A DNA stretch of 64,000 nucleotides from Chromobacterium paludis (GTDB lineage: Bacteria > Pseudomonadota > Gammaproteobacteria > Burkholderiales > Chromobacteriaceae), in the NCBI RefSeq assembly GCF_008275125.1, contig NZ_CP043473.1:310001-374000 (forward strand). Reading direction: 5' to 3'. The notes under the pieces are model-generated. The model worked only from the letters and a program-made list of their open reading frames with translations, searched no databases and was not told the DNA's origin. The translations under genes and the position numbers were made by a program. The number at the start of each line of letters is the position of its first letter. Position 1 is the stretch's first letter. This document shows positions 8,530 through 17,239 of the stretch, one piece after another.

Positions 8530-9813
8530 ATGAACATTATGGCTAGCTTCAATGCAGTATTGGCAAGAAATACCGACAAGGCCCCCAGTGGAATGGGTCT
8601 TTATTCTCAGACGACCGCTTTTTCACATTATAATAATCTGTCGGCGCAACTGCCGTTGGATCCCATCACCGGTCAACTGGTTGACGGCGGCATCAAGGCG
8701 CAAGCCGAGCAATGTTTTAAAAACCTTCAGGCCATTGTCGAGAGCATCGGCCACGTCATGGACGATGTGGTCCGGATCACCATCTTTTTGCAGGACATGG
8801 CGGATGGCGATGTCGTCTTGGCCGTTTATTCCCGTTTCTTCCCCGCCTATGTGCCCGCGCTGACCACGATGGCCGTCGCCGCGCTGCCCATGGGCGCGCA
8901 GGTGCAAGTGGAAGCATTGATTTCCAATGGCGAGGGCACCATACCCAATGCGCCGCAGGCGGGCGATCTGGTCAAGATGGCGCGCGATACGAATCGGGCG
9001 CCGACCAGCATGTTGTCGACGCAATCGGTCGCATTTTCGCATTACAACAATCTGTCGGCGCAATTGCCGATCGATCCCCAGTCCGGAAAACTGGTGGCTG
9101 GCGGCGTAAAAGAGCAGGCGGCTCAATGCTTGATCAATATTAAGTCGATCTTGGAGAGTATTGACGTGCCATTTGACGATATCGTCAAAGTCAATGTTTT
9201 CCTGAAAAACCTGTCCGATCTTGAGGCTGTCAATGAGGTCTACCGAACCTTCTTCCCGGATTCTGCTATCGCGCGCGCGGTGGCGTATCTGCCGGCTCGC
9301 ACCGTAGTGGAGGTGGCGGCCTTGCCGATGGATGCCTTGGTGCAGATGGAGGCCGTGGTATCGCACGGCGATGGCACGCCGCCGCAAGCCGTGGAAGACC
9401 GGCATGGCATTGTGATCAAGGCGAATCATACCGATCGCGCCCCGCGTTGCGCGCTCTCCACCCAGACCGTGGCCTTTTCCCATTACAACCACCTTTCCGC
9501 CCAGCTGCCTTTGCATCCGGAAACGCTGGAAGTCGTGGCGGGCGGCGTCAAGGAACAGGCCGGTCAATGCTTGCGCAATATCCAAGCCATCGTGGAGAGC
9601 ATAGGCCATGCGTTGGAAGACGTGGTCAAGGTGAATCTGTTTATCAAAAACATTGAAGATATCGGCGCGGTGGATGAGGTCTACGCGCAATTCTTCCCCG
9701 CAGGTTTGCCAGCGCGCAGGACGGTGGGCGTCGGCGCCTTGCCGCATGGCGCCTTGATCCAAATCGACGCCGTGGTGGCCAATGCCGAAGGCACGCCGCC
9801 GACGGCATGCTGA
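8530..9813 (+). CDS. Triple RidA (YjgF/UK114) domain protein
   Basis: A 427-residue protein of three tandem RidA-like domains, roughly residues 10-135, 148-283 and 294-424. Each repeats the SHYNNLSAQLP...G(I/V)K.QA.QC...I...I motif. RidA proteins hydrolyse reactive enamine/imine intermediates and are normally ~130-residue trimers; here three protomers are fused. The Arg that binds the substrate carboxylate is present in domain 2 (Arg257, in PARTVVEV) and domain 3 (Arg396, in PARRTVGV) but is Leu111 in domain 1. ATG 8539 may be the true start, since the GGGT at 8525-8528 is better spaced from it. No partner enzyme is adjacent. Confidence 0.9.
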   Translation: MNIMASFNAVLARNTDKAPSGMGLYSQTTAFSHYNNLSAQLPLDPITGQLVDGGIKAQAEQCFKNLQAIVESIGHVMDDVVRITIFLQDMADGDVVLAVYSRFFPAYVPALTTMAVAALPMGAQVQVEALISNGEGTIPNAPQAGDLVKMARDTNRAPTSMLSTQSVAFSHYNNLSAQLPIDPQSGKLVAGGVKEQAAQCLINIKSILESIDVPFDDIVKVNVFLKNLSDLEAVNEVYRTFFPDSAIARAVAYLPARTVVEVAALPMDALVQMEAVVSHGDGTPPQAVEDRHGIVIKANHTDRAPRCALSTQTVAFSHYNHLSAQLPLHPETLEVVAGGVKEQAGQCLRNIQAIVESIGHALEDVVKVNLFIKNIEDIGAVDEVYAQFFPAGLPARRTVGVGALPHGALIQIDAVVANAEGTPPTAC

Positions 9814-9944
9814 GATAGCGTGGCAGGGGGCGGAACAGCAAGCCGCCTCCTTTGAGCTTGGCGCAGGGTATTTGATCCGGCGCATTCGCTTTGCGGGCGG
9901 GCTTATGGTAGAAAGCCTCAGCCCGTTTTCCCGCGATTAAGCCC

Positions 9945-10574
9945 ATGACTCAGCTGCAATTCGATCTCGATACCGTACTCGACACCCTGGCCGGCCAAGG
10001 CTGGATCGTCATCCCGCAGGCCCTGCCGGCCGACTTGACCGCCAATTTGCGCGAGGCCTGCCTGCAAGTATGGGACGAGGGGCGCTTCCATGAAGCCGCC
10101 ACCGGCCGCGCCGATGGCCAGGCGCGCCGAGCCGAGATCCGCTCCGACTCGGTGTTGTGGCTGGATCAGGTGGATGAACTGCCGGCGGTGCGTGCCTACA
10201 ACGCCGCGATGGACGAAATCATGCAGGCGGTGAACCGCGGCCTGTACCTGGGCCTGGCCGAGCTGGAGTCGCACTTTGCCGTCTACCCAGAAGGCGCCTT
10301 CTATAAAAAGCATCTGGACCGTTTTCAGGACGACGACGCGCGCACCTTGACCACGGTGTTCTACCTCAACGAGAACTGGCCGGCCGATGCCGGCGGCCAG
10401 ATCCGCCTGTATCTGGACCAAGCTTGCGAAGCGTTCATCGACGTGGAGCCGGAGGCCGGCACCCTGGTGCTGTTCCTGGCGGACCGTTTCTGGCATGAGG
10501 TATTGCCGGCCAAGCAACAGCGTTTGTCGGTCACCGGCTGGTATCGCCGCCAGGGCGGCAGCTTGCCGTGGTGA
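9945..10574 (+). CDS. 2OG-Fe(II) oxygenase, prolyl-4-hydroxylase-like
   Basis: A 209-residue 2-oxoglutarate/iron dioxygenase. Visible are the iron ligands His123-x-Asp125 (KHLDRF) and His184 (FWHEV) and the 2OG-binding Arg193, all on the expected double-stranded beta-helix. It resembles the P4Hc/SM-20-like hydroxylases that modify protein or peptide prolines. The substrate is unknown. It lies 131 bp after the triple-RidA gene on the same strand and is followed by a non-coding hairpin-rich tract. Confidence 0.88.
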   Translation: MTQLQFDLDTVLDTLAGQGWIVIPQALPADLTANLREACLQVWDEGRFHEAATGRADGQARRAEIRSDSVLWLDQVDELPAVRAYNAAMDEIMQAVNRGLYLGLAELESHFAVYPEGAFYKKHLDRFQDDDARTLTTVFYLNENWPADAGGQIRLYLDQACEAFIDVEPEAGTLVLFLADRFWHEVLPAKQQRLSVTGWYRRQGGSLPW

Positions 10575-10674
10575 AGGTTGTGAACGCAGGACTGAGTCCG
10601 AGCGGTACTTAACTTTCTCCATGTCTGCTCGGTTAATCTTGTCTTGGGATTTACCTGTGTAGCTGAATACTCAA

Positions 10675-11007
10675 GGCGGATTTACCGCCAGATGATGGTT
10701 TTGGTTCCTGGCATGAGAGCAAGCACTTTGGCGATGCGCCCAAGTCCCTTCAAGCCTGCCGACGGGTGGCAGGTCCGAGGTATTAAGCGGCTGCCTGTTT
10801 GAGCGATTTGACGCTAGCAAATCGCGAGTTCAGCCGCGCCTCGGGCCTGACGGGACCCGGCGGGGAGCCGCAGGCCAGGCTTGCAGGGTGGCTTTTAGGG
10901 GGGAGGGGATATTTGGCCAGGCAAATATCCCCTCCCTGCGAGCCGGGTAGACCCGGCATTGAAAATCATCATCCGCGCAGCGGATTCAAAAGCCACACTC
11001 TTAGAGT
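10675..11007. other. Hairpin-dense non-coding tract, possible structured RNA
   Basis: No coding frame is credible. The tract has many perfect stems. GGCGG/CCGCC is at 10675-10689 and CCTGCC/GGCAGG at 10755-10773. An outer GCGGCTG/CAGCCGC (10787/10831) encloses GCGATTTG/CAAATCGC (10803/10818). GGCCTG/CAGGCC pairs 10844 with 10871. An outer GTGGCTTTT/AAAAGCCAC (10888/10988) encloses a 15-bp stem at 10901-10936, GCCGGG/CCCGGC at 10942-10957 and ATCCGC/GCGGAT at 10971-10985. Such nesting is typical of a folded RNA or a DNA-hairpin element. I cannot match it to a known RNA family. An IS element abuts its right side. Confidence 0.5.
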
Positions 11008-11017
11008 TGGCGCTTAG

Positions 11018-12328
11018 CAGGCCGTTGAAAAACCAACAGCCATTCATTTGGTATAATCATCAACATCCAACGAACCGCGAAAGCACCCGATGAGAGGCGT
11101 CCGCAACGACAGTCAGACGAGCCTGTTCAGCTACATCCAGCTGGAAGATCGCATCCCGGCCAATCACCCGCTGCGCAAGATCCGCCAGATGGTCGACCTG
11201 GTGCTCGGCTCGATGAATGAGGTATTCGACGGCTTATATTCCCGCGTCGGGCGGCCTTCGATTCCGCCTGAACATCTGCTGCGCGCCTCCCTGCTGCAAG
11301 TGCTCTACACCATCCGCTCCGAGCGGCTGCTGGTCGAGCAACTGGACTACAACCTGCTGTTTCGCTGGTTCGTCGGCCTTTCCGCCGATGCCCGCGTATG
11401 GGATCACTCGACCTTCTCGCAAAATCGCGACCGCTTGTTTACCGAAGACGTCGCCCGCGCCTTCTTCATTCGCGTACGCAGCCTGGCCGAGTGGGGCAAG
11501 CTCACCAGCGACGAACATTTCAGCGTCGACGGCACGCTGATCGATGCCTGGGCTTCGCACAAAAGCTTTGTTCACAAGGATGACGACACCTCCCCACCCG
11601 CAGGGCGCAACCCGGACGTCGATTTCCGGGGTGAGAAGCGAAGCAACCAGACGCATCAATCGCGAACCGATCCGGAAGCGCGACTGGCCCGCAAGAGCGC
11701 CGGCGACGCCAGCCGCTTGTGCCATATGGCCCATATCCTGACCGAGAACCGCAACGGTCTGGTGGTGGACGTCTCGGTGTCCGAGGTCAATGGCCACGCC
11801 GAAAACATCGAAGCGCTGAACCTGTTGCTGCGCAATGCCAAGAAAGGCAGCACCGTCGGCGCGGACAAGGGCTATGACACGCCGGCTTTCGTGAACGGCT
11901 GCAGAGACTTGGGCATCACGCCGCACGTGGCGCGCAAGCGTGTCGGCAGCGCCATCGACAGCCGCACCACGCGCCATGAGGGTTACGCGATCAGCCAGCG
12001 GCGACGCAAACGGATCGAGGAATGCTTCGGCTGGCTGAAAACCGTCGGAGGCCTTCGCAAAACCAAACTGATCGGCCGGGCCAAACTGGCCGGGCAAACT
12101 TTTTTAGCGTTTGCGACCTATAACCTGATCCGCATGGGCAGCCTGTCCGGCTGTTGGGGCGGATCGCATGTATAGGGCGTATTGCGCCCAAAATCGCCGG
12201 ATAACCGGCAAACAGCCTGAAAACCCAGGCAGAGAGCGGATTTATTGGCATTCTGCCCGCTGAAACCGCCCATTTTTGTTCATATGGAAATGGGTTGGGG
12301 CAAGATCGACGTGTTTTTCAACGGCCTG
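11018..12328 (+). mobile_element. Complete IS5-family (IS5/IS1182-type) insertion sequence
   Basis: The element is bounded by 16-bp perfect inverted repeats, CAGGCCGTTGAAAAAC at 11018-11033 and its complement at 12313-12328. It is flanked by a 4-bp direct repeat TTAG (11014-11017 and 12329-12332), the expected target duplication. One full-length transposase gene fills it, so it is probably active. The right copy of the duplication contains the eutC stop codon. A 65-bp fossil of its right end lies at 26037-26101. Confidence 0.93.
11090..12175 (+). CDS. IS5-family transposase
   Basis: A 361-residue DDE transposase. The N-terminal DUF772-type domain (residues ~15-95) includes GRPSIPPEHLLRASLLQ and SERLLVEQLDYNLLFRWFVG. 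The catalytic domain has DHSTFSQNR, the first Asp in FSVDGTLIDAWAS, the second in VGADKGYD, and the final Glu in RKRIEECFGWLK. All are present, with no frameshift. It lies wholly inside the inverted repeats. Confidence 0.95.
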   Translation: MRGVRNDSQTSLFSYIQLEDRIPANHPLRKIRQMVDLVLGSMNEVFDGLYSRVGRPSIPPEHLLRASLLQVLYTIRSERLLVEQLDYNLLFRWFVGLSADARVWDHSTFSQNRDRLFTEDVARAFFIRVRSLAEWGKLTSDEHFSVDGTLIDAWASHKSFVHKDDDTSPPAGRNPDVDFRGEKRSNQTHQSRTDPEARLARKSAGDASRLCHMAHILTENRNGLVVDVSVSEVNGHAENIEALNLLLRNAKKGSTVGADKGYDTPAFVNGCRDLGITPHVARKRVGSAIDSRTTRHEGYAISQRRRKRIEECFGWLKTVGGLRKTKLIGRAKLAGQTFLAFATYNLIRMGSLSGCWGGSHV

Positions 12329-13129
12329 TTAGCGCTGAGTTAAGTTGGCCTGCTTCGCCAACAGCGCCGCCCAGCGCGGATCGGCGGCGCTGCCGTCTTT
12401 CAATCCCACCCCGGTAGCCTGGCGCAGCGCGGCGTCTATCAGCCAGGCCAGCTTGAACGCGGCCAATGGGTAGGGCAGGCCGTCCGGCCGCACATTGGAA
12501 ATGCAGTTGCGCTCGGCGTCGCTGCGGCCGGCGCGCGGCTCGGCGGTCAGGTAGAGGCCCAGGCTGTCCGGCGAGCTCAAGCCCGGCCGCTCGCCTATCA
12601 GCATCGCCGTCATTTTTGCGCCCATGATTTCCCCAGCCTCGTCGCCCAGCGCTACCCGCGCCTCGCGCGCGATCAGCAGCGGGCCAACGCGCAAACCCCT
12701 CTCCCGCAGCCGCGGCATGAGTTCGCGCAGCAATGGCGCCGCGTGCAGGGCGGGCGCGCGCGAGGACAGGCCGTCGCCGATGAGGATCAGCAGGTCGCAG
12801 CCCTTGTCCGGTTCGGCCGCCAACCGCGCGCGGCTGGCGTCGTCCAGTTGGCGGCCCAGGTCCGGCCGCTGCAGATACTCGGCGCGGCTGCCGGCGGCGC
12901 TGTGGATGTCGATGACGCGGTGGCCGTCGGCCGCCAGTTCCCCCGTCAATGCCGTTACATCCAGCGGCGTGTGCACTGCGTCGCGCGCCTGGGCGTGGGC
13001 CAAGGCGAAGCGCAGCGTCTCGCGGCAGGGCAGGCTGCTGCCGGCGCGGCCCAGCGCGATGCGGGCGGCGGTGAGGCGGGACAGCTCGCCCCAGCCGTCT
13101 TCGGTGATGGGATTTTGCTTTTCTTTCAC
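12329..13129 (-). CDS. eutC: Ethanolamine ammonia-lyase small subunit
   Basis: A 266-residue light chain of adenosylcobalamin-dependent ethanolamine ammonia-lyase, which splits ethanolamine to acetaldehyde and ammonia. Family segments include LIGDGLSSRAPALHAAPLL and the ending YLTAEPRAGRSDAERNCISN. The start is GTG 13129, overlapping the eutB stop (GTGA), a sign of translational coupling. Its TAA stop at 12329-12331 lies in the duplicated TTAG target of the adjacent IS, so the protein is unchanged by the insertion but its original 3' flank has been moved away. Confidence 0.95.
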   Translation of the reverse strand: MKEKQNPITEDGWGELSRLTAARIALGRAGSSLPCRETLRFALAHAQARDAVHTPLDVTALTGELAADGHRVIDIHSAAGSRAEYLQRPDLGRQLDDASRARLAAEPDKGCDLLILIGDGLSSRAPALHAAPLLRELMPRLRERGLRVGPLLIAREARVALGDEAGEIMGAKMTAMLIGERPGLSSPDSLGLYLTAEPRAGRSDAERNCISNVRPDGLPYPLAAFKLAWLIDAALRQATGVGLKDGSAADPRWAALLAKQANLTQR

Positions 13130-14508
13130 GCCACGCCCTCCATCAGCGCCAGCAGGCGCTGGTTTCTATCCTGCGGCAGCAGCTTGCCGCCGCGGGTGAT
13201 CTCCATCGTCTCCAGCCAGTCCTCGAACTCCGGGGCGCGCTTGAGGCCCAGCACATTGCGCAGATAGAGCGCGTCGTGGAAGGAGGTGCTCTGGTAGCCC
13301 AGCATGATGTCGTCGGCGCCGGGCACGCCGATGATGAAATGCGTTCCGGCCACGCCCAGCAAGGTCAGCAGCGCGTCCATGTCGTCCTGGTCGGCCTCGG
13401 CGTGGTTGGTGTAGCAGATGTCGCAGCCCATGGGCAGGCCCAGCAGCTTGCCGCAGAAATGGTCTTCCAGGCCGGCGCGGAGGATCTGCTTGCCGTTGTA
13501 CAGGTACTCCGGGCCGATGAAGCCGACCACGGTGTTGACCAGCAAGGGCGAGTAGCGGCGCGCCACCGCGTAAGCGCGCGCCTCGCAAGTTTGCTGGTCC
13601 ACGCCCCAATGGGCGTTGGCGGACAAGGCGCTGCCCTGGCCGGTCTCGAAATACATCACGTTGTTGCCCACCGTGCCGCGCTGCAGCTCCCGCGCCGCCT
13701 GATGCGCCTCGTCCAGCACGGCGAGGCTGACGCCGAAGCCGGCGTTGGCTTTCTCGGTGCCGGCTATCGACTGGAACACCAGGTCCACCGGCGCGCCCTG
13801 GCGGATCAGCTGCAGCGTGCTGGTGACGTGGGTCAGCACGCAGCTTTGCGTGGGAATGGCGTAGCGCTGGCGCACCTCGTCCAGCAAGGTCAGCAAGCCG
13901 CGGATGTCGTCCGGGCTGTCGCCGGCCGGGTTGATGCCGATCACCGCGTCGCCGGCGCCGTAGAGCAGGCCGTCCAGCATGGCGGCGGCGATGGCGCGCG
14001 GATCGTCGGCCGGGTGGTTGGGCTGCAGCCGCACGCCCATGCGGCCGGGCAGGCCCTGGGTGTTGCGAAAGGCGGTGACCACGCGGCATTTCTTCGCCGC
14101 CTGCACCAAATCCTGATTGCGCATCAGCTTGGACACCGCCGCCGCCATTTCCGGGGTGAGGCCCGGCGCCAGCGCGGCCAGCGTTTCCGCCGTGGCGGCG
14201 TCGGACAGCAGCCAGTCGCGCAGGCCGCCCACGGTCAGGTGGGACACGGCAGAGAAGGCGGCAGCGTCGTGGCTGTCCAGGATCTGCCGCGTCACCTCGT
14301 CTTCCTCGTAGGGAATCAGCGCCTGGTTGAGAAAGATGGTCAACGGCAGATCGGCCAGGCACATTTGCGCGGCCACCCGCTCCTCGGCGCTGGCGGCGGC
14401 CAGGCCGGCCAGCTGGTCGCCGGAACGCAGCGGGCTGGCGCGCGCCATCAGCGTTTTCAAGTCGTCGAAACGATAGCGGCGCGGGCCTATCGTAATGGCG
14501 TAGCTCAT
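13126..14508 (-). CDS. eutB: Ethanolamine ammonia-lyase large subunit
   Basis: A 460-residue heavy chain carrying the active site of the B12-dependent lyase (E. coli EutB is 453). The start MSYAITIGPRRYRF is chosen because its ATG overlaps the permease stop by 4 bp (ATGA); the frame stays open further upstream inside the permease gene. Family stretches include GINPAGDSPDDIRGLL, FQSIAGTEKANAGFG and GCDICYTNHAEADQDDMD. The operon order is permease-eutB-eutC. No reactivase (eutA), shell protein or aldehyde dehydrogenase genes are alongside. Confidence 0.96.
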   Translation of the reverse strand: MSYAITIGPRRYRFDDLKTLMARASPLRSGDQLAGLAAASAEERVAAQMCLADLPLTIFLNQALIPYEEDEVTRQILDSHDAAAFSAVSHLTVGGLRDWLLSDAATAETLAALAPGLTPEMAAAVSKLMRNQDLVQAAKKCRVVTAFRNTQGLPGRMGVRLQPNHPADDPRAIAAAMLDGLLYGAGDAVIGINPAGDSPDDIRGLLTLLDEVRQRYAIPTQSCVLTHVTSTLQLIRQGAPVDLVFQSIAGTEKANAGFGVSLAVLDEAHQAARELQRGTVGNNVMYFETGQGSALSANAHWGVDQQTCEARAYAVARRYSPLLVNTVVGFIGPEYLYNGKQILRAGLEDHFCGKLLGLPMGCDICYTNHAEADQDDMDALLTLLGVAGTHFIIGVPGADDIMLGYQSTSFHDALYLRNVLGLKRAPEFEDWLETMEITRGGKLLPQDRNQRLLALMEGVA

Positions 14509-15920
14509 GTGGATGCCTTGAGGGGTTCTGCTTGGGTTTCGGGCGGCTCGCCGTGCAGCAACGCGTCCTGGACGGCTTCGGCGCGTTGGCGCGCGGTGGC
14601 GAGGAAGTACAGGTAGCCGGCGGCCAACATGGCGGCGAAGATGCCAGCCAGCAGCAGGTTGTAATAAATCATGGCGATCAGGCAGATGACGGAGCAGCCC
14701 AAGGCCAGCGCCGGCAGCCAGGGATAGCCCGGCGCGGCGTAGGGGCGATACAGCGCCGGCTCGCGGCCGCGCAGGCGGAACAGGGCCAGCATGGACACGA
14801 TGTACATGACGATGGCGCCGAACACCGACAGGGTGACGATGTTGGCGGTCAGCGGCTGGCCGGCGATCTGCACCAGGTCGTCGCTGAAGATGGCGGCGAT
14901 GCCGACCACGCCGCCGGCCAGGATGGCCCGATGCGGCGTTTGGAAGCGCGGATGGATGGCGGCCAGCGCGCGCGGCAAGTAGCCGGCGCGCGCCAGGGCG
15001 AAGATCTGCCGCGAATAACCCATGATGATGCCGTGGAAGGACGCCACCAGGCCGAACAGGCCCAGCCACACCAGCATGTGCAGCCAGCCGCTGTGCTCGC
15101 CGACGATCCGCTTCATCGCCTGCGGCAGCGGGTCGTTGATATTGGCCAGCCGGCTCCAGTCGCCGGCGCCGCCGGCCATGATCATCACGCCGAAGGCCAG
15201 CGCCACCAGGGTGAGGATGCCGGCGATGTAGGCGCGCGGAATGGTGCGCGCCGGGTCCTTGGCCTCCTCCGCCGCCATGGCCGCGCCCTCTATCGCCAGG
15301 AAAAACCAGATGGCGAAGGGCACGGCGGCGAACATGCCGCCGACCGCGCCCCAGTGGAAGGCGTCTTGACCCGCCCAGCCATGATGCAGGAAGTGATCCC
15401 AGCTAAAGCCTGGCGCCACCACGCCCATGAACACCAATAATTCAAATATGGCCAGCAGCGTGACGGCGAGTTCGAACATGGCGGCGATGCCGACGCCGGC
15501 GATGTTCAACGCCATGAACACCAAATAAGCGCCGCAGGCGGTCCATTTTGGTGCCAAGGACGGGAACTGCACGTTCAAGTAAGCGCCGATGGCCAGCGCG
15601 ATGGCGGGCGGCGCGAACACGAATTCGCACAGGGTGGCGAAGCCGGCCAGGAAGCCGCCGATCGGGCCGAAGGCGCGGCGGGCGTAGGCGAAGGGACCGC
15701 CGGCGTGCGGAATGGCGGTGGTCAGCTCGGTGAAGCTGAAAATAAAGGCGGTATACATCAGCGCGACGAACACGGTGGCGCAGAGAAAACCCAAGGTGCC
15801 GGCCTGCGCCCAGCCATAGCTCCAGCCGAAATATTCGCCGGAAATCACCAGGCCGACGGCGATGCCCCATAATTGCCAGCCGCCTAGCTTGCGCGCCAGG
15901 CTGTGTGTCGATGCGTTCAT
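14505..15920 (-). CDS. eat: Ethanolamine permease (APC family)
   Basis: A 471-residue, twelve-helix amino acid/polyamine/organocation transporter for ethanolamine uptake. The start at 15920 (MNASTHSLARKL) has AGGAG 7 bases upstream; the frame could extend to 16010 without such a site. The sequence GLVISGEYFGWSYGWAQAGTL is typical of the ethanolamine permease group. It is the first gene of the eat-eutB-eutC operon and overlaps eutB by 4 bp. It is divergent from aroC across 159 bp. Confidence 0.92.
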   Translation of the reverse strand: MNASTHSLARKLGGWQLWGIAVGLVISGEYFGWSYGWAQAGTLGFLCATVFVALMYTAFIFSFTELTTAIPHAGGPFAYARRAFGPIGGFLAGFATLCEFVFAPPAIALAIGAYLNVQFPSLAPKWTACGAYLVFMALNIAGVGIAAMFELAVTLLAIFELLVFMGVVAPGFSWDHFLHHGWAGQDAFHWGAVGGMFAAVPFAIWFFLAIEGAAMAAEEAKDPARTIPRAYIAGILTLVALAFGVMIMAGGAGDWSRLANINDPLPQAMKRIVGEHSGWLHMLVWLGLFGLVASFHGIIMGYSRQIFALARAGYLPRALAAIHPRFQTPHRAILAGGVVGIAAIFSDDLVQIAGQPLTANIVTLSVFGAIVMYIVSMLALFRLRGREPALYRPYAAPGYPWLPALALGCSVICLIAMIYYNLLLAGIFAAMLAAGYLYFLATARQRAEAVQDALLHGEPPETQAEPLKAST

Positions 15921-16079
15921 TGGCAGCTCCTGTTCAGGATGAAAGGCCTTCGGAAGAAGGATGCCAAGCGAGTACGCAAAAATGATGCCAGTGGAATTGC
16001 GCCGACGCAATGCGCGCTAGCTTGCCGCAGTGCGCGCCGTTAGAATCGTCCGCATAGACGAAAAAGCAGGGGAAAGCAG

Positions 16080-17180
16080 ATGTCAGGCAGCAGCATGGGA
16101 CGATTGTTCACGGTAACTTCCTTCGGCGAGAGCCACGGGCCGGGCATAGGCTGCGTGGTGGACGGCTGCCCGCCGGGGCTGGCCTTGACCGAGGCCGACA
16201 TCCAGCTGGAGCTGGACCGGCGCAAACCGGGCACCAGCCGCCACGTCACCCAGCGCCGCGAGCCGGACACGGTGGAAATCCTGTCCGGCGTGTACGAGGG
16301 CAAGACCACCGGCACGCCCATCGCGCTGTTGATCCGCAACACCGACCAGCGCAGCAAGGACTACGGCAATATCGCCGACACCTTCCGCCCCGGCCACGCG
16401 GACTATTGCTACTGGCACAAGTATGGCACGCGTGATCCGCGCGGCGGCGGCCGCTCCTCGGCGCGCGAGACCGCGGTGCGCGTCGCCGCCGGCGCCATCG
16501 CCAAAAAATGGCTGAGCGAGAAATACGGCATCGTCATCCGCGGCCACATGACGCAGATCGGCGAGGTGCAGATGCCGTTCAAGGGCTGGGAGCATGTGAA
16601 TTCCAATCCCTTCTTCAGCGCCGACCCGGACGTGGTGCCGCGGCTGGAGGAGTATATGGACAGCATCCGCAAAAGCCTGGATTCGATAGGCGCGCGGCTG
16701 CGCGTGGTGGCGGACAATGTGCCGGTGGGCTGGGGGGAGCCGGTGTTCGACCGCCTGGACGCCGACATCGCCTACGCGATGATGAGCATCAACGCGGTCA
16801 AGGGGGTGGAGATCGGCGCCGGCTTCGGCTGCGTGACGCAGAAGGGCAGCGAGCACGGCGACGAGCTGACGCCCGAGGGCTTCGCCAGCAACCACGCCGG
16901 CGGCGTGCTGGGCGGCATCTCCACCGGCCAGCAGATAGCCGTTTCCATCGCCATCAAGCCCACCTCGTCCATCGCCCAGCCGCGCCGCTCCATCAACAAG
17001 CAGGGCGAGGCCGTCACCATGGAAACCCACGGCCGCCACGACCCCTGCGTAGGCATCCGCGCCACGCCCATCGCGGAAGCGATGCTGGCGCTGGTGTTGA
17101 TCGACCACGCCTTGCGCCACCGCGCGCAGTGCGGCGACGTGAAGGTGGAAACCCCGCGAATTGCCGGCCGCATCGGCTAG
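16080..17180 (+). CDS. aroC: Chorismate synthase
   Basis: Converts 5-enolpyruvylshikimate-3-phosphate to chorismate with reduced FMN, the last step of the shikimate pathway. The 366-residue length is standard. All three signatures are visible: [18 protein letters not shown] near the N-terminus, [20 protein letters not shown] in the middle, and [17 protein letters not shown] near the C-terminus. A GC hairpin without a T-tract follows at 17198-17218. Confidence 0.98.
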   Translation: MSGSSMGRLFTVTSFGESHGPGIGCVVDGCPPGLALTEADIQLELDRRKPGTSRHVTQRREPDTVEILSGVYEGKTTGTPIALLIRNTDQRSKDYGNIADTFRPGHADYCYWHKYGTRDPRGGGRSSARETAVRVAAGAIAKKWLSEKYGIVIRGHMTQIGEVQMPFKGWEHVNSNPFFSADPDVVPRLEEYMDSIRKSLDSIGARLRVVADNVPVGWGEPVFDRLDADIAYAMMSINAVKGVEIGAGFGCVTQKGSEHGDELTPEGFASNHAGGVLGGISTGQQIAVSIAIKPTSSIAQPRRSINKQGEAVTMETHGRHDPCVGIRATPIAEAMLALVLIDHALRHRAQCGDVKVETPRIAGRIG

Positions 17181-17239
17181 AATTCTAACGGGATAGCGGC
17201 CGCCGGGGGAGGCGGCCGATTCAACATTGGGATTACATC

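Noticed and set aside
17198..17218. GC hairpin after aroC as a terminator
   Set aside because: There is no U-tract behind it. Similar T-less hairpins after ispF and rpiA were also not called terminators.
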